A DNA stretch of 64,000 nucleotides from Cupriavidus lacunae (GCF_003353055.1 NZ_QKWJ01000010.1:62001-126000), one strand, 5' to 3'. Shown: positions 47,797 through 58,736, numbered from the stretch's first letter. Numbers and translations are program-made. The notes: generated by a model from the sequence alone, not told the origin.

Positions 47797-48285
47797 TCAG
47801 CCGGCGTTGCCCTGGAGGCGGCGGCGCAACTCGGCCACCAGGCCGTCGCAGGCATCCTCGATATAGTCGAGCACGCGCTCGAAGCCATCGCCCTCGCCAT
47901 AGTACGGATCCGGGACTTCGTCGGCGTCATGGCGGGTGGCGAAGTCCATCAGCAGGCGCACCTTGTCGCCGGCATCCGGACACAGCCGCATCAGGCCGGC
48001 CAGGTTCTCACGGTCCATCGCCAGGATCAGGTCGAAGCGGTCGAAGTCGGGCACGCCGACCTTGCGCGCACGCAGCGCCGACAGGTCATAGCCGCGCTGC
48101 AGCGCGTGGCGCTGGGTGCGGGGATCAGGCGCGCGGCCGAGGTGGTATTCATGCGTGCCCGCCGAATCGAGCGCCACCAGCGGCTCCAGCCCGGCGGCCG
48201 CCAGCTTGGCGCGCAGCACGCCTTCCGCCGTCGGGGAACGGCAGATGTTCCCCATGCAACACATCAGGATGGCGTATTTCTTCAT
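47797..48285 (-). CDS. low-molecular-weight protein-tyrosine phosphatase
   Basis: 162 residues. The P-loop CMGNICRS is near residue 10-17 (C-x5-R), and the general-acid motif VPDPYYG is near 118. LMW-PTPs dephosphorylate tyrosine kinases and other proteins, often for exopolysaccharide control. No kinase gene is adjacent. The ATG at 48285 gives the family start MKKYAILMCCMGN. Confidence 0.93.
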   Translation of the reverse strand: MKKYAILMCCMGNICRSPTAEGVLRAKLAAAGLEPLVALDSAGTHEYHLGRAPDPRTQRHALQRGYDLSALRARKVGVPDFDRFDLILAMDRENLAGLMRLCPDAGDKVRLLMDFATRHDADEVPDPYYGEGDGFERVLDYIEDACDGLVAELRRRLQGNAG

Positions 48286-48357
48286 CGGATCAAGGCTTGG
48301 CGGGAGTGGCATGGCAGGCGCAATTCTACCCGCCGCCCCTGCAGCGCCAGGGGCAGA

Positions 48358-48600
48358 CTAGGCCAGCTGCCTGGCCAGCCGCTCGCCGTGCGCAAACCCG
48401 GCCACTTCCGCGGCCTCGGCCGATTTGTAGTGGTCGGTGATGAGCGAGGTCTCAGTCAGCGTGCCCGCGGCCCGGATATTGGTGCTGGGGCGGCAGACGC
48501 GCACGGTGTAGGACCATTCGCTCTGCGAGCGCTGCCTGACCTGCACCTGCACTTCGTGGGTTTCATAAACCTTCTTCTTCCATTCGCCGATTTCGGTCAT
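48358..48600 (-). CDS. small conserved-looking protein of unknown function
   Basis: 80 residues, soluble. A beta-rich first half (EVQVQVRQRSQSEWSYTVRV) is followed by a helix (SAEAAEVAGFAHGERLARQL). The same architecture is seen in the next gene on the right. No family is recognised. It lies between the phosphatase and uvrB on the same strand. Confidence 0.6.
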   Translation of the reverse strand: MTEIGEWKKKVYETHEVQVQVRQRSQSEWSYTVRVCRPSTNIRAAGTLTETSLITDHYKSAEAAEVAGFAHGERLARQLA

Positions 48601-48641
48601 TGTGGTTCTCCACGGAAAATGGGGGATGCCCGGCTGGCCGG

Positions 48642-48863
48642 TTAGTTGACCTCGCCCGCGTCGATCGCGCGCATGGCGCCCGCCTCCGCGAGGGCAATGG
48701 CCGCTTCTTGCGTGGGCGCGTCGCCCGCTATCGCCTCGAAACTTGGGCCGGAAGACTCGCCGAAGGCATCGGCGATGCGCATCCGCGCCGCAAACCCGCC
48801 AGCGGCATTCGGGATCGCGCTGACCACGATCGCGTAGCCGCCGTATTCAAACTGGCGTTCCAT
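48642..48863 (-). CDS. small protein of unknown function, similar layout to its neighbour
   Basis: 73 residues from the ATG at 48863, with the strong ribosome site AGGAGGAGTT. A beta-rich first half (YGGYAIVVSAIPNAAGG) leads to a helix (PTQEAAIALAEAGAM). Layout resembles the 80-residue protein to its left, and the two genes are 41 bases apart. No function is known. A longer frame upstream to 49064 lacks support. Confidence 0.6.
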   Translation of the reverse strand: MERQFEYGGYAIVVSAIPNAAGGFAARMRIADAFGESSGPSFEAIAGDAPTQEAAIALAEAGAMRAIDAGEVN

Positions 48864-48954
48864 CGCAACTCCTCCTCGGCGCTCACGACAGCCTGGCCGC
48901 CACGCCTCCATGACGCATTTCACTATAGGCGAGCCCGGGGCGGCATCGTGCGAA

Positions 48955-51039
<2,085 letters not shown>

Positions 51040-51082
51040 AGGCGGGATTAGGGAAATACCTCAGGAAAACGGACGGATACGC

Positions 51083-51088
51083 TAGAAT
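51083..51088 (+). promoter_or_regulatory. -10-like TAGAAT upstream of the aminotransferase
   Basis: TAGAAT in CGCTAGAATCT. It would give a leader of about 110 nt holding three mutually exclusive hairpins (51092-51144) and a short hairpin with a T-run (51154-51182). Confidence 0.35.
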
Positions 51089-51091
51089 CTT

Positions 51092-51182
51092 GGGGTTGTC
51101 AGCCCCTGCTTCAAGCCGAGAAGCAAACGGGGCTTGCCAGCCCCCAGCGCAGTACGGAGCATTCTACGCCTTCCGTTTTTTT
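51092..51182 (+). promoter_or_regulatory. possible attenuator-like leader of the aminotransferase
   Basis: Segments A (GGGG, 51092-51095), B (GCCCC, 51102-51106), C (GGGGC, 51129-51133) and D (GCCCC, 51140-51144) can pair A:B, B:C or C:D; B:C is extended by TGCTTC with GAAGCA. Further on, ACGGA (51154-51158) can pair with TCCGT (51172-51176) just before TTTTTTT. The structure is suggestive only. Confidence 0.3.
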
Positions 51183-51206
51183 ACATAGCCGACCACGAGA
51201 TTCCAA

Positions 51207-52403
51207 ATGAGTTTGTTTTCTGCCGTCGAGATGGCCCCGCGCGACCCGATCCTGGGCCTCAACGAAGCCTTCAATGCCGACTCCCGCCCGACCAAGGTCA
51301 ACCTGGGCGTTGGCGTGTACTTCACCGACGAAGGGAAAATCCCCCTGCTGCGCGCCGTCCAGGAGGCAGAAAAGGCCCGTCTGACCACAGCCACCCCGCG
51401 TGGCTACCTGCCGATCGAAGGCATTGCCGCCTATGACCAGGCTGTGCAGACGCTGCTGTTCGGCAAGGAATCACCACTGATCACGGAAGGCCGCGTGGTG
51501 ACGGCCCAGGCACTTGGCGGCACCGGTGCGCTGAAGATCGGCGCCGACTTCCTGAAGCGCCTGTACCCGGACGCCAAGGTCGCCATCAGCGACCCGAGCT
51601 GGGAAAACCACCGCGCACTGTTCGAATCCGCCGGCTTCCCGGTGGTCAACTACGCCTACTACGACGCCCCCAGCCACGGCCTGAACTTTGCCGGCATGGT
51701 GGAATCGCTGAAGTCGTTCGCGGCCAACACCATCGTCGTGCTGCACGCGTGCTGCCACAACCCGACCGGCGTCGACCTGTCGCCCGAGCAGTGGAAGCAA
51801 GTGGTGGAACTGGTCAAGGAACGCAACCTGATCCCGTTCCTGGACATGGCCTACCAGGGCTTTGCCGACGGCATCGACGCGGACGGCGCCGCCGTGCGCC
51901 TGTTCGCCGATTCGGGCCTGCCCTTCTTCGTGTCGAGCTCGTTCTCGAAGAGCTTCTCGCTGTACGGCGAGCGCGTGGGCGCGCTGTCGATCGTCACCAC
52001 CGGCAAGGAAGAAGCGCAACGCGTGATGTCGCAGGTCAAGCGCGTGATCCGCACCAACTACTCCAACCCGCCGACGCACGGCGGCACCGTGGTCGCCACC
52101 GTGCTGAACAGCCCGGAACTGCGCGCCATGTGGGAAGAAGAGCTGGCCGAAATGCGCGACCGCATCAAGCTGATGCGCCACGCGCTGGTGGACAAGCTGG
52201 CCGCCAAGGGCGTGCCGGGCGACTTCTCCTTCGTCAAGGCCCAGCGCGGCATGTTCTCGTACTCGGGCCTGACCTCGGCCCAGGTGGACCGCCTGCGCAA
52301 CGAGCACGGCATCTATGCCGTCGGCACCGGCCGCATCTGCGTGGCCGCGCTGAACAGCCGCAATATCGACGCCGTGGTCGATGCCATCGCAGCTGTGATG
52401 TAA
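51207..52403 (+). CDS. aspartate/aromatic amino acid aminotransferase
   Basis: 398 residues, class I PLP aminotransferase of the AspC/TyrB family. The N terminus MSLFSAVEMAPRDPILGL and the PLP lysine region SSSFSKSFSLYGERVGAL (near 250) are typical. It moves the amino group between aspartate, tyrosine or phenylalanine and 2-oxoglutarate; AspC versus TyrB cannot be separated by eye. It is divergent from uvrB and followed by a strong terminator. Confidence 0.92.
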   Translation: MSLFSAVEMAPRDPILGLNEAFNADSRPTKVNLGVGVYFTDEGKIPLLRAVQEAEKARLTTATPRGYLPIEGIAAYDQAVQTLLFGKESPLITEGRVVTAQALGGTGALKIGADFLKRLYPDAKVAISDPSWENHRALFESAGFPVVNYAYYDAPSHGLNFAGMVESLKSFAANTIVVLHACCHNPTGVDLSPEQWKQVVELVKERNLIPFLDMAYQGFADGIDADGAAVRLFADSGLPFFVSSSFSKSFSLYGERVGALSIVTTGKEEAQRVMSQVKRVIRTNYSNPPTHGGTVVATVLNSPELRAMWEEELAEMRDRIKLMRHALVDKLAAKGVPGDFSFVKAQRGMFSYSGLTSAQVDRLRNEHGIYAVGTGRICVAALNSRNIDAVVDAIAAVM

Positions 52404-52467
52404 AAGGCCCTTGACCTCGCTATCTCGTCACAGGTGACGGCTGGCGCAAGCGTCACAAAGCAATGCA

Positions 52468-52497
52468 CAAAAAGCGGCTTCGGCCGCTTTTTGCATT
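52468..52497 (+). terminator. intrinsic terminator after the aminotransferase
   Basis: CAAAAAGCGGC, loop TTCG, GCCGCTTTTTG: an 11-bp stem with a UUCG tetraloop and T-run. A-run on the other side makes it bidirectional in form. Confidence 0.92.
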
Positions 52498-52601
52498 TGT
52501 TTACGATTTGTCAGCCAATGTCATCAAGAAATCAGCCATTAACCCTATTGTTTTCCGCACCTGAGGATGTACTTTACGGTATATGCTGCGGAGCAAGATC
52601 G

Positions 52602-52631
52602 TTAGCACGGTCGTTCGATTACAGGCATAAT
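52602..52631 (+). promoter_or_regulatory. possible phaZ promoter
   Basis: TTAGCA, 18 nt, CATAAT. Expected start near 52638, leader of about 77 nt. Other weak hexamers exist in the same region. Confidence 0.35.
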
Positions 52632-52714
52632 TGTCGACACGATTCACGGTGTATTGTCAGTACATTAGTACTTGGTGGTACGTATTTCCAAGCAAGACCC
52701 AGGCAGACAACGGC

Positions 52715-53974
52715 ATGCTCTACCAATTGCATGAGTTCCAGCGCTCAATCCTGCACCCGCTGACCGCGTGGGCCCAGGCGACCGCGAAGACATTCACCAA
52801 CCCCCTCAGCCCGCTCTCGCTGGTTCCCGGCGCACCCCGCCTGGCTGCCGGCTACGAGTTGCTGTACCGACTCGGCAAGGAATACGAGAAACCGGCGTTC
52901 GACATCAGGTCGGTGCGCTCCAACGGGCGCGACATCCCCATCGTCGAGCAGACCGTGCTGGAAAAGCCCTTCTGCAAGCTGGTGCGCTTCAAGCGCTATG
53001 CCGACGATCCGGAGACCATCAAGCTGCTCAAGGATGAGCCGGTGGTGCTGGTGGCCGCGCCGCTGTCGGGCCACCATGCCACGCTGCTGCGCGACACGGT
53101 GCGCACGCTGCTGCAGGACCACAAGGTCTACGTGACCGACTGGATCGACGCGCGCATGGTGCCGATCGAGGACGGCGAGTTCCACCTGTCCGACTACATC
53201 TACTACATCCAGGAATTCATCCGCCATATCGGCGCCGAGAACCTGCATGTGATCTCGGTGTGCCAGCCCACGGTACCGGTGCTGGCCGCGATCTCGCTGA
53301 TGGCTTCGGCCGGCGAAAAGACGCCGCGCACCATGACCATGATGGGCGGCCCGATCGACGCGCGCAAGAGCCCTACCGCGGTCAACTCGCTGGCGATCAA
53401 CAAGTCCTACGAGTGGTTCGAGAACAACGTCATCTACACCGTGCCGGCCAACTACCCCGGCCACGGCCGCCGCGTCTACCCGGGCTTTTTGCAGCATGCC
53501 GGTTTCGTGGCGATGAACCCGGACCGGCACCTTTCCTCGCACTATGACTACTACCTGAGCCTGGTCGAAGGCGATGCCGACGACGCCGAGGCCCACGTGC
53601 GCTTCTACGACGAATACAACGCGGTGCTGGACATGGCCGCCGAGTACTACCTGGACACCATCCGCGAGGTGTTCCAGGAATTCCGCCTGGCCAACGGCAC
53701 CTGGGCCATCGACGGCAAGCCGGTGCGTCCGCAGGACATCAAGAGCACCGCGCTGATGACCATCGAGGGCGAGCTGGACGATATCTCGGGCGCGGGCCAG
53801 ACCGCCGCGGCGCACGACCTGTGCGCCGGCATCCCGAAAAACCGCAAGCAGCACCTGAACGCGGAGCGTTGCGGCCACTACGGGATCTTCTCGGGCCGGC
53901 GCTGGCGCGACGACATCTACCCGCAGTTGCGCGACTTCATCCGCAAGTACCACCCGGCCTCGGCTACCAAGTAA
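52715..53974 (+). CDS. phaZ: intracellular polyhydroxybutyrate depolymerase
   Basis: 419 residues, the length of Cupriavidus PhaZ1. The catalytic cysteine is Cys183 in HVISVCQPTVP, with the later Asp in GELDDISGAG and His in RCGHYGIFSG completing the triad. It degrades stored PHB granules from inside the cell. The start MLYQLHEFQRS is that of the family; the frame runs on upstream without a ribosome site. It is followed by a bidirectional terminator and a convergent TetR gene. Confidence 0.96.
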   Translation: MLYQLHEFQRSILHPLTAWAQATAKTFTNPLSPLSLVPGAPRLAAGYELLYRLGKEYEKPAFDIRSVRSNGRDIPIVEQTVLEKPFCKLVRFKRYADDPETIKLLKDEPVVLVAAPLSGHHATLLRDTVRTLLQDHKVYVTDWIDARMVPIEDGEFHLSDYIYYIQEFIRHIGAENLHVISVCQPTVPVLAAISLMASAGEKTPRTMTMMGGPIDARKSPTAVNSLAINKSYEWFENNVIYTVPANYPGHGRRVYPGFLQHAGFVAMNPDRHLSSHYDYYLSLVEGDADDAEAHVRFYDEYNAVLDMAAEYYLDTIREVFQEFRLANGTWAIDGKPVRPQDIKSTALMTIEGELDDISGAGQTAAAHDLCAGIPKNRKQHLNAERCGHYGIFSGRRWRDDIYPQLRDFIRKYHPASATK

Positions 53975-53978
53975 AAAA

Positions 53979-54001
53979 ATCGCCCGCAACTGCGGGCGAT
54001 T
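53979..54001. terminator. bidirectional terminator between phaZ and the TetR gene
   Basis: ATCGCCCGCA pairs with TGCGGGCGAT around a tight AC centre. T-rich sequence follows on both strands (TCTTCTT on plus, ATTTTTTTA on minus). Confidence 0.85.
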
Positions 54002-54026
54002 CTTCTTGCGGCGTCGTGCCGGAAAC

Positions 54027-54662
54027 TCAGGGCTTCTTCAGGTAGCTCAGCAGCATTTCGGTGTGCAGCTCGGCAAAGCGCTCATGCTCCTGCTGCGACG
54101 CCACGTCGCGCCCGATCACGGCGCTGATGGTGTAGCGGTTGGACAGCACGTAGTAGCCCAGCGCGGAGATCGTCAGGTAGAACTGCGGCACGTCGATATT
54201 GTCGCGGAACACGCCCTGCTGCTGGCCGCGCCGGATCACGTCGGCGAGCACGTCGACCACCGGGTTGATCAGTTGCTGCAGGTGGGCGGACTTCTTCAGG
54301 TGCCGGGCCTCGTGCAGGTTCTCGCTGTTGACCAGGCGGATAAACTCAGGGTGCTCGTAGTACCAGTCCCAGACAAAGCGGGCCAGCGTGCGCACGCCCT
54401 CGACCGGGTCTTCGTCGACCAGGTGCAACTGCTCCTCGTCGGCACGGAAATTCGCGTATTGCTTTTCAAGTACTGCCAGGAAGAGGCCTTCCTTGCTGCC
54501 GTAGTAGTAATACAGCATGCGTTCATTGGTTTCCGCGCGTCGGGCAATCTGGTCGACGCGGGCGCCGGCCAGACCCCCCTTGGCGAATTCCTCGGTAGCC
54601 GCAGCGAGGATGCGTCGGCGCGTCCCTTCCGGGTCGCGTTTGGTCTTAGGCTCAGTTGACAT
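54027..54662 (-). CDS. TetR/AcrR-family regulator
   Basis: 211 residues from [14 protein letters not shown]. The N-terminal helix-turn-helix ([29 protein letters not shown] region, residues about 28-56) is typical; the C-terminal domain is the ligand pocket and dimer interface. The target is unknown. It is convergent with phaZ and divergent from rsxB. An inverted repeat GGCCGGA-N9-TCCGGCC at 54698-54720 near its CATAAT -10-like element may be its operator. Confidence 0.88.
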   Translation of the reverse strand: MSTEPKTKRDPEGTRRRILAAATEEFAKGGLAGARVDQIARRAETNERMLYYYYGSKEGLFLAVLEKQYANFRADEEQLHLVDEDPVEGVRTLARFVWDWYYEHPEFIRLVNSENLHEARHLKKSAHLQQLINPVVDVLADVIRRGQQQGVFRDNIDVPQFYLTISALGYYVLSNRYTISAVIGRDVASQQEHERFAELHTEMLLSYLKKP

Positions 54663-54697
54663 GGGGTGTGGTCGATCGTTGCGCGGATTATGGCACA

Positions 54698-54720
54698 GGC
54701 CGGAATGCGGCAATCCGGCC
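54698..54720. promoter_or_regulatory. inverted repeat GGCCGGA-N9-TCCGGCC, candidate operator
   Basis: A perfect 7+7 inverted repeat about 36 bases upstream of the TetR gene start, upstream of CATAAT on the minus strand. GC-rich repeats of this length can occur by chance in this genome. Confidence 0.35.
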
Positions 54721-54958
54721 GTGCGACGCGCATCATCGCCGTTTCTGTCCGCCGGCGAAATCGGGGATAATCCTTGCGGCGGAAGGCTCGCAGGGGTCCG
54801 CAGAGACCCCGGTGCCGCAGGGGTCTCCGGCATATTGTCCGCCGCCGGGTGCGGCTGTTATGTCGCCAACCCCTCACAGCACCCCGCAAATTTCATGCTT
54901 TGCCCGTTCCGGTCCGGCTTTGGCCGCGGTTTTGTCCCCTGATTTCCTGTCCGTCGTC

Positions 54959-55780
54959 GTGAATCCCGCCGTCAAGTCCCTAGCCGACCGCATCGAGGCA
55001 CTGCTGCCGCAAACCCAGTGCACCAAATGCGGTTTCAACGGTTGCCGCCCCTACGCCGAAGCCATGGCCAGCGGCGAAGCCGCCTGCAACCGCTGCCCGC
55101 CCGGCGGCGAGGAAGGGATCGTGCGCCTGGCCGCGGTACTGGGCACCGAGCCGCTGCCGCTCGATCCGGAACGCGGCATCGAGCAGCCGCGCGCGGTGGC
55201 CCGCATCGACGAGAGCCTGTGCATCGGCTGCACGCTCTGCATCCAGGCGTGCCCGGTCGATGCCATCGCCGGCGCCGCCAAGCAGATGCATACCGTGATC
55301 CCGGCGCTGTGCACCGGCTGCGACCTGTGCGTGGCGCCCTGCCCGGTCGACTGCATCGACATGGTCCCGGTCACGGGCGCGCGCACCGGCTGGGCCGCGT
55401 GGTCGCAGGCGCAGGCCGATGCCGCGCACGCGCGCTACCTGGCGCGCAATGCGCGGCTGGTGCGTGAGCGCGAGGAAAACGACGCGCGCCTGGCCGCCAA
55501 GGCCGCCGCCAAGCTGGCCGCGGTGCAGGCCGAAGCGCCGGAGAACGACGCCGAGCGCGCCGCGCAGGAACGCAAGCGCGCCATCATCCAGGCCGCGATC
55601 GAACGTGCCCGGCAGAAGCAGCAGGCCGCGCAGCCGCGCAATACGGAAAACGTGTCGGCCGCGGTGCAGGCCCAGATCGACGCCGCCGAAGCGCGGCGCG
55701 CGCGTGCGGGCCTGACGTCGCCAGCATCCGACCAGAAAGCCGGCCAGAACCCCGATACCGACCCAGCAGAAAAACAATGA
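54959..55780 (+). CDS. rsxB: RsxB-like ferredoxin, electron transport complex subunit
   Basis: 273 residues from GTG at 54959 ([20 protein letters not shown]); an ATG at 54860 is also open. An N-terminal 4Fe-4S domain holds CTKCGFNGC and CNRCPPGG, followed by two 4Fe-4S ferredoxin motifs, [14 protein letters not shown] and [14 protein letters not shown]. The C-terminal 100 residues are an Ala/Glu/Arg-rich, probably coiled or disordered extension. RsxB carries electrons in the Rsx/Rnf complex, but no rsxA/C/D/G/E gene is in the window. Its stop overlaps the nth start by 4 bases (ATGA). Confidence 0.85.
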   Translation: MNPAVKSLADRIEALLPQTQCTKCGFNGCRPYAEAMASGEAACNRCPPGGEEGIVRLAAVLGTEPLPLDPERGIEQPRAVARIDESLCIGCTLCIQACPVDAIAGAAKQMHTVIPALCTGCDLCVAPCPVDCIDMVPVTGARTGWAAWSQAQADAAHARYLARNARLVREREENDARLAAKAAAKLAAVQAEAPENDAERAAQERKRAIIQAAIERARQKQQAAQPRNTENVSAAVQAQIDAAEARRARAGLTSPASDQKAGQNPDTDPAEKQ

Positions 55781-56421
55781 ACGCCGCCAAGTGCCGTGCC
55801 ATCTTCGAAACGCTGCGCGAAGTCAATCCGGCCCCGACCACTGAACTGGAATACAGCTCGCCGTTCGAGCTGCTGATCGCCGTGCTGCTGTCGGCGCAGG
55901 CCACCGACGCGGGCGTGAACAAGGCCACGCGCCGGCTGTTCCCGGTTGCGCATACCCCGCAGCAGATGCTGGACCTGGGCGAAGCCGGCCTGAGCGAATA
56001 CATCAAAACCATCGGCCTGTACAAGACCAAGGCCAGGCATGTGATGGAGACCTGCCGCATCCTGGTCGAGCGCCACGGCGGCAAGGTGCCGCCCGACCGC
56101 GAGGCGCTGGAAGCGCTGCCAGGCGTAGGCCGCAAGACCGCCAACGTGGTGCTCAACACGGCGTTCGGCGAGCCCACCATCGCGGTCGATACGCATATCT
56201 TCCGGGTCTCGAACCGCACCGGGCTGGCGCCGGGCAAGAACGTGCAGATCGTCGAGCAGAAGCTGCTCAAGTGCGTGCCGCACGAATTCCTGCACGATGC
56301 CCACCACTGGCTGATCCTGCACGGCCGCTATGTTTGCAAGGCGCGCAAGCCCGAATGCTGGCATTGCGCGATCGAGCCGCTGTGCGAGTTCAGGGAAAAA
56401 ACGCCCGCGCCGCAACTGTAA
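55777..56421 (+). CDS. nth: endonuclease III
   Basis: 214 residues. The helix-hairpin-helix with catalytic lysine is in [13 protein letters not shown], the catalytic aspartate in [11 protein letters not shown], and the 4Fe-4S loop is C-x6-C-x2-C-x5-C in [17 protein letters not shown]. It removes oxidised pyrimidines. It is coupled to rsxB by an ATGA overlap; in Escherichia coli nth closes the rsx operon. Confidence 0.96.
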   Translation: MNAAKCRAIFETLREVNPAPTTELEYSSPFELLIAVLLSAQATDAGVNKATRRLFPVAHTPQQMLDLGEAGLSEYIKTIGLYKTKARHVMETCRILVERHGGKVPPDREALEALPGVGRKTANVVLNTAFGEPTIAVDTHIFRVSNRTGLAPGKNVQIVEQKLLKCVPHEFLHDAHHWLILHGRYVCKARKPECWHCAIEPLCEFREKTPAPQL

Positions 56422-56446
56422 CCCCGGGGCGCGGCAGGCGGCCGCC

Positions 56447-57064
56447 TTAGTCCGGCTCGCGCGCCAGCACCATCGCCAGCTGTAGCGCAGTACGCGCGAC
56501 CACCTCGACATCCGGGGTGTAGCCGTGGCGGATCCAGCGCACGGCGATGTGGACCACCCCGCCCGCCACGCCGGCCGTCAGCAACGGGTCGAGCCGGCGC
56601 GCCGGCGGCAGCAGGGCTTGCGCCAGCAGCCCGCCGAATGCATCCAGCGAATCCGCCAGCGCCCCGTCGACGTGCTTGCTGACGCCGCGAATTTCCACCA
56701 GGAACACCCGCGCCGAACGCGGCTCGCGCTGCAGCGCGCCGAAATAGGCACGCAACATGGCCAGCGCCCGTTGCTGGCCGTCGCCTCCAGCCCCCTCGCC
56801 CGCCAGCGCCAGCGTGTGCAGCAGCCGGTGGGTCACCGTTTGAAACGATGCCAGCAGCAAGGCCTCGCTGTTGGCGAACGACTCATAGAAATACCGTTCG
56901 GTCAGGCCCGCGGCCTCGCACACGGCCTTGACGGTGGCGTTCTGGTAGCCGCGCTCACCATAGACCTGCACGGCCGCGGTAATCAGTTGCGCACGGCGTT
57001 GGGCACGTCGTTCCTCGGCTTCGGCGCCACGGTATCGGCGCGCAGGGGTGAGCTCGGTCGTCAT
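56447..57064 (-). CDS. TetR-family regulator of the monooxygenase operon
   Basis: 205 residues from MTTELTPAR; an ATG three codons upstream (57073) is also possible. The helix-turn-helix is in ATVKAVCEAAGLTERYFYE. The C-terminal domain is helical. It is divergent from the FMO gene, and two TGACA-N8-TGTCA palindromes (57076-57093 and 57115-57132) sit between the genes, so it most likely represses both. Confidence 0.9.
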   Translation of the reverse strand: MTTELTPARRYRGAEAEERRAQRRAQLITAAVQVYGERGYQNATVKAVCEAAGLTERYFYESFANSEALLLASFQTVTHRLLHTLALAGEGAGGDGQQRALAMLRAYFGALQREPRSARVFLVEIRGVSKHVDGALADSLDAFGGLLAQALLPPARRLDPLLTAGVAGGVVHIAVRWIRHGYTPDVEVVARTALQLAMVLAREPD

Positions 57065-57075
57065 GGGCGCCATTA

Positions 57076-57093
57076 TGACATTCCCTATTGTCA
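57076..57093. promoter_or_regulatory. operator copy 1, TGACA-N8-TGTCA
   Basis: An 18-bp palindrome arm pair right upstream of the TetR start. The centre is 39 bp from copy 2, about four helical turns. Confidence 0.72.
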
Positions 57094-57128
57094 GATTACT
57101 TGCCGGATGGCTTCTGACAATCTATGTT
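57093..57128. promoter_or_regulatory. divergent promoters under operator 2
   Basis: Plus strand: TTGCCG (57100-57105), 17 nt, TATGTT (57123-57128). Minus strand: TTGTCA (57115-57120), 16 nt, TAATCT (57093-57098). Both overlap or adjoin operator 2. Confidence 0.45.
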
Positions 57129-57136
57129 GTCAGAAG
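57111..57136. promoter_or_regulatory. operator copy 2, perfect 10+10 inverted repeat
   Basis: Arms CTTCTGACAA and TTGTCAGAAG with a 6-nt centre, containing the same TGACA-N8-TGTCA core at 57115-57132. It covers the plus-strand -10 and the minus-strand -35 elements. Confidence 0.78.
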
Positions 57137-57161
57137 CACCACTCGTCCGGATGCCCCTGCC

Positions 57162-58736
57162 ATGACCGCCCCCAGTTCCGATGACGCCGTCCTTGATGTC
57201 CTGATCGTAGGCGCCGGCCTGTCCGGCATCGGCGCCGCGCGCCAGTTGCAAACGCGCTGTCCCGGCAAGCGCTACGCCATCCTGGAGGCCCGCGAGGCCA
57301 TGGGCGGCACCTGGGACCTGTTCCGCTACCCGGGCATCCGCTCGGATTCGGACATGTACACCCTGGGCTACCGCTTCAAGCCCTGGCGCGGCGCCAAGGC
57401 CATCGCCGACGGGCCGTCGATTCGTGCCTACATCCGCGAAACCGCCGAGGAAGCCGGCATCACGTCACATATCCGCTTCGGCCATCGTGTCGTCAGCGCG
57501 GCATGGGACAGCGCGCAAGCCTGCTGGACGGTCGAAGCCGAGCGCACCGCGGACCGCAGCCGGCTGCGCCTGCGCTCGCGCCTTCTCTATGTGTGCGCGG
57601 GCTATTACAGCTATGCGCAGGGCCACCGGCCCGAATTCGCAGGCGAAGCGCAGTTCCGCGGCCGCATGGTGCATCCGCAGTTCTGGGACGAATCGCTCGA
57701 CTACACCGGCAAGCGCGTGGTGGTGATCGGCAGCGGCGCCACGGCGGTCACGCTGGTGCCGGCCATGGCGAAAAGCGCGGCCCACGTGACGATGCTGCAG
57801 CGCTCCCCCACCTATATCGTGACGCGCCCCGGCGAAGACGCGATTGCCCACAAGCTGCGCCGCGTGCTGCCGGAGCGGCTGGCCTACGCCGCCACGCGCT
57901 GGAAAAACGTGCTGCTGGGCATGATGTTCTTCCAGCTGGCGCGGCGCCGGCCGGATCGCGTCAAACAGCGTCTGATCGGCATGGCCGCAGCGCAACTGGC
58001 GCCGGGCTTTGACGTCGGCACCCACTTCACGCCCCGCTACAGGCCGTGGGACCAGCGCCTGTGCCTGGTGCCCGACGGCGACCTGTTCCGCGCGATCTGC
58101 GACGAGCGCGCCGCGGTGGTGACCGATACCATCGATCGCTTCACCGCAGACGGCATCGTGCTGGCCAGCGGCAAGACCCTGGCCGCGGATATCGTGGTGG
58201 TGGCCACCGGCCTGAAGCTGAACATGCTGGGCGACATTGCGGTGACGGTGGACGGCCAGCCGCGCCGCCCCGCCGAATGCCTGGCCTACAAGGGGATGAT
58301 GCTGAGCGACTTGCCCAACCTGGTGCTGGCCTTCGGCTACACCAATGCGTCGTGGACGCTCAAGGCCGACCTCACCGCCGAGTACGTCTGCCGACTGCTG
58401 CGCTACATGGACCGCCATGGGCACCGCATGGCCGTGCCGTGCGCCCCCGCTGGCGTGCAGCCGACCCCGTTCCTGGATTTCACCTCCGGTTACGTGCAGC
58501 GTGCCGCCGGCGTGCTGCCGCGGCAAGGCGACCGCAAGCCATGGCGCGTGCATCAGAACTACCTGAAGGACCTGCTCACGATCCGGCACGGGCGCATCGC
58601 CGACGGCGTGCTGCGCTTCGACGTCCCGCCGCCCGCTCCTCATTCGCACCGGGTGCATGATGCAAAGCGGGTCAGCCAGGACACCACGGCCAACGACACG
58701 GTGCCGGCCGTTGCCGCCGGCGAGGTGCAATCATGA
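57162..58736 (+). CDS. flavin-containing monooxygenase, Baeyer-Villiger type
   Basis: 524 residues. The FAD motif GAGLSGIG is at residues 17-24, the NADPH motif VIGSGATAV near 190, and the BVMO fingerprint F-x-G-x3-H-x3-W-(P/D) is in FRGRMVHPQFWD near 165. BVMOs turn ketones into esters with NADPH and O2. The substrate is unknown. The stop overlaps the hydrolase start by four bases (ATGA). A frame extends upstream to 57048 through the promoter and is not used. Confidence 0.9.
   Translation: MTAPSSDDAVLDVLIVGAGLSGIGAARQLQTRCPGKRYAILEAREAMGGTWDLFRYPGIRSDSDMYTLGYRFKPWRGAKAIADGPSIRAYIRETAEEAGITSHIRFGHRVVSAAWDSAQACWTVEAERTADRSRLRLRSRLLYVCAGYYSYAQGHRPEFAGEAQFRGRMVHPQFWDESLDYTGKRVVVIGSGATAVTLVPAMAKSAAHVTMLQRSPTYIVTRPGEDAIAHKLRRVLPERLAYAATRWKNVLLGMMFFQLARRRPDRVKQRLIGMAAAQLAPGFDVGTHFTPRYRPWDQRLCLVPDGDLFRAICDERAAVVTDTIDRFTADGIVLASGKTLAADIVVVATGLKLNMLGDIAVTVDGQPRRPAECLAYKGMMLSDLPNLVLAFGYTNASWTLKADLTAEYVCRLLRYMDRHGHRMAVPCAPAGVQPTPFLDFTSGYVQRAAGVLPRQGDRKPWRVHQNYLKDLLTIRHGRIADGVLRFDVPPPAPHSHRVHDAKRVSQDTTANDTVPAVAAGEVQS

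Larger units (their letters stand above)
52404..52714. other. intergenic region before phaZ
   Basis: No gene is seen. It holds the aminotransferase terminator (52468-52493), then a lower-GC stretch with a possible phaZ promoter (TTAGCA at 52602-52607, 18 nt, CATAAT at 52626-52631) and a leader of about 80 nt. Confidence 0.6.

Noticed and set aside
45913..48645. Plus-strand open frame of 910 codons
   Set aside because: Antisense shadow of the membrane protein and phosphatase genes; low-complexity composition.
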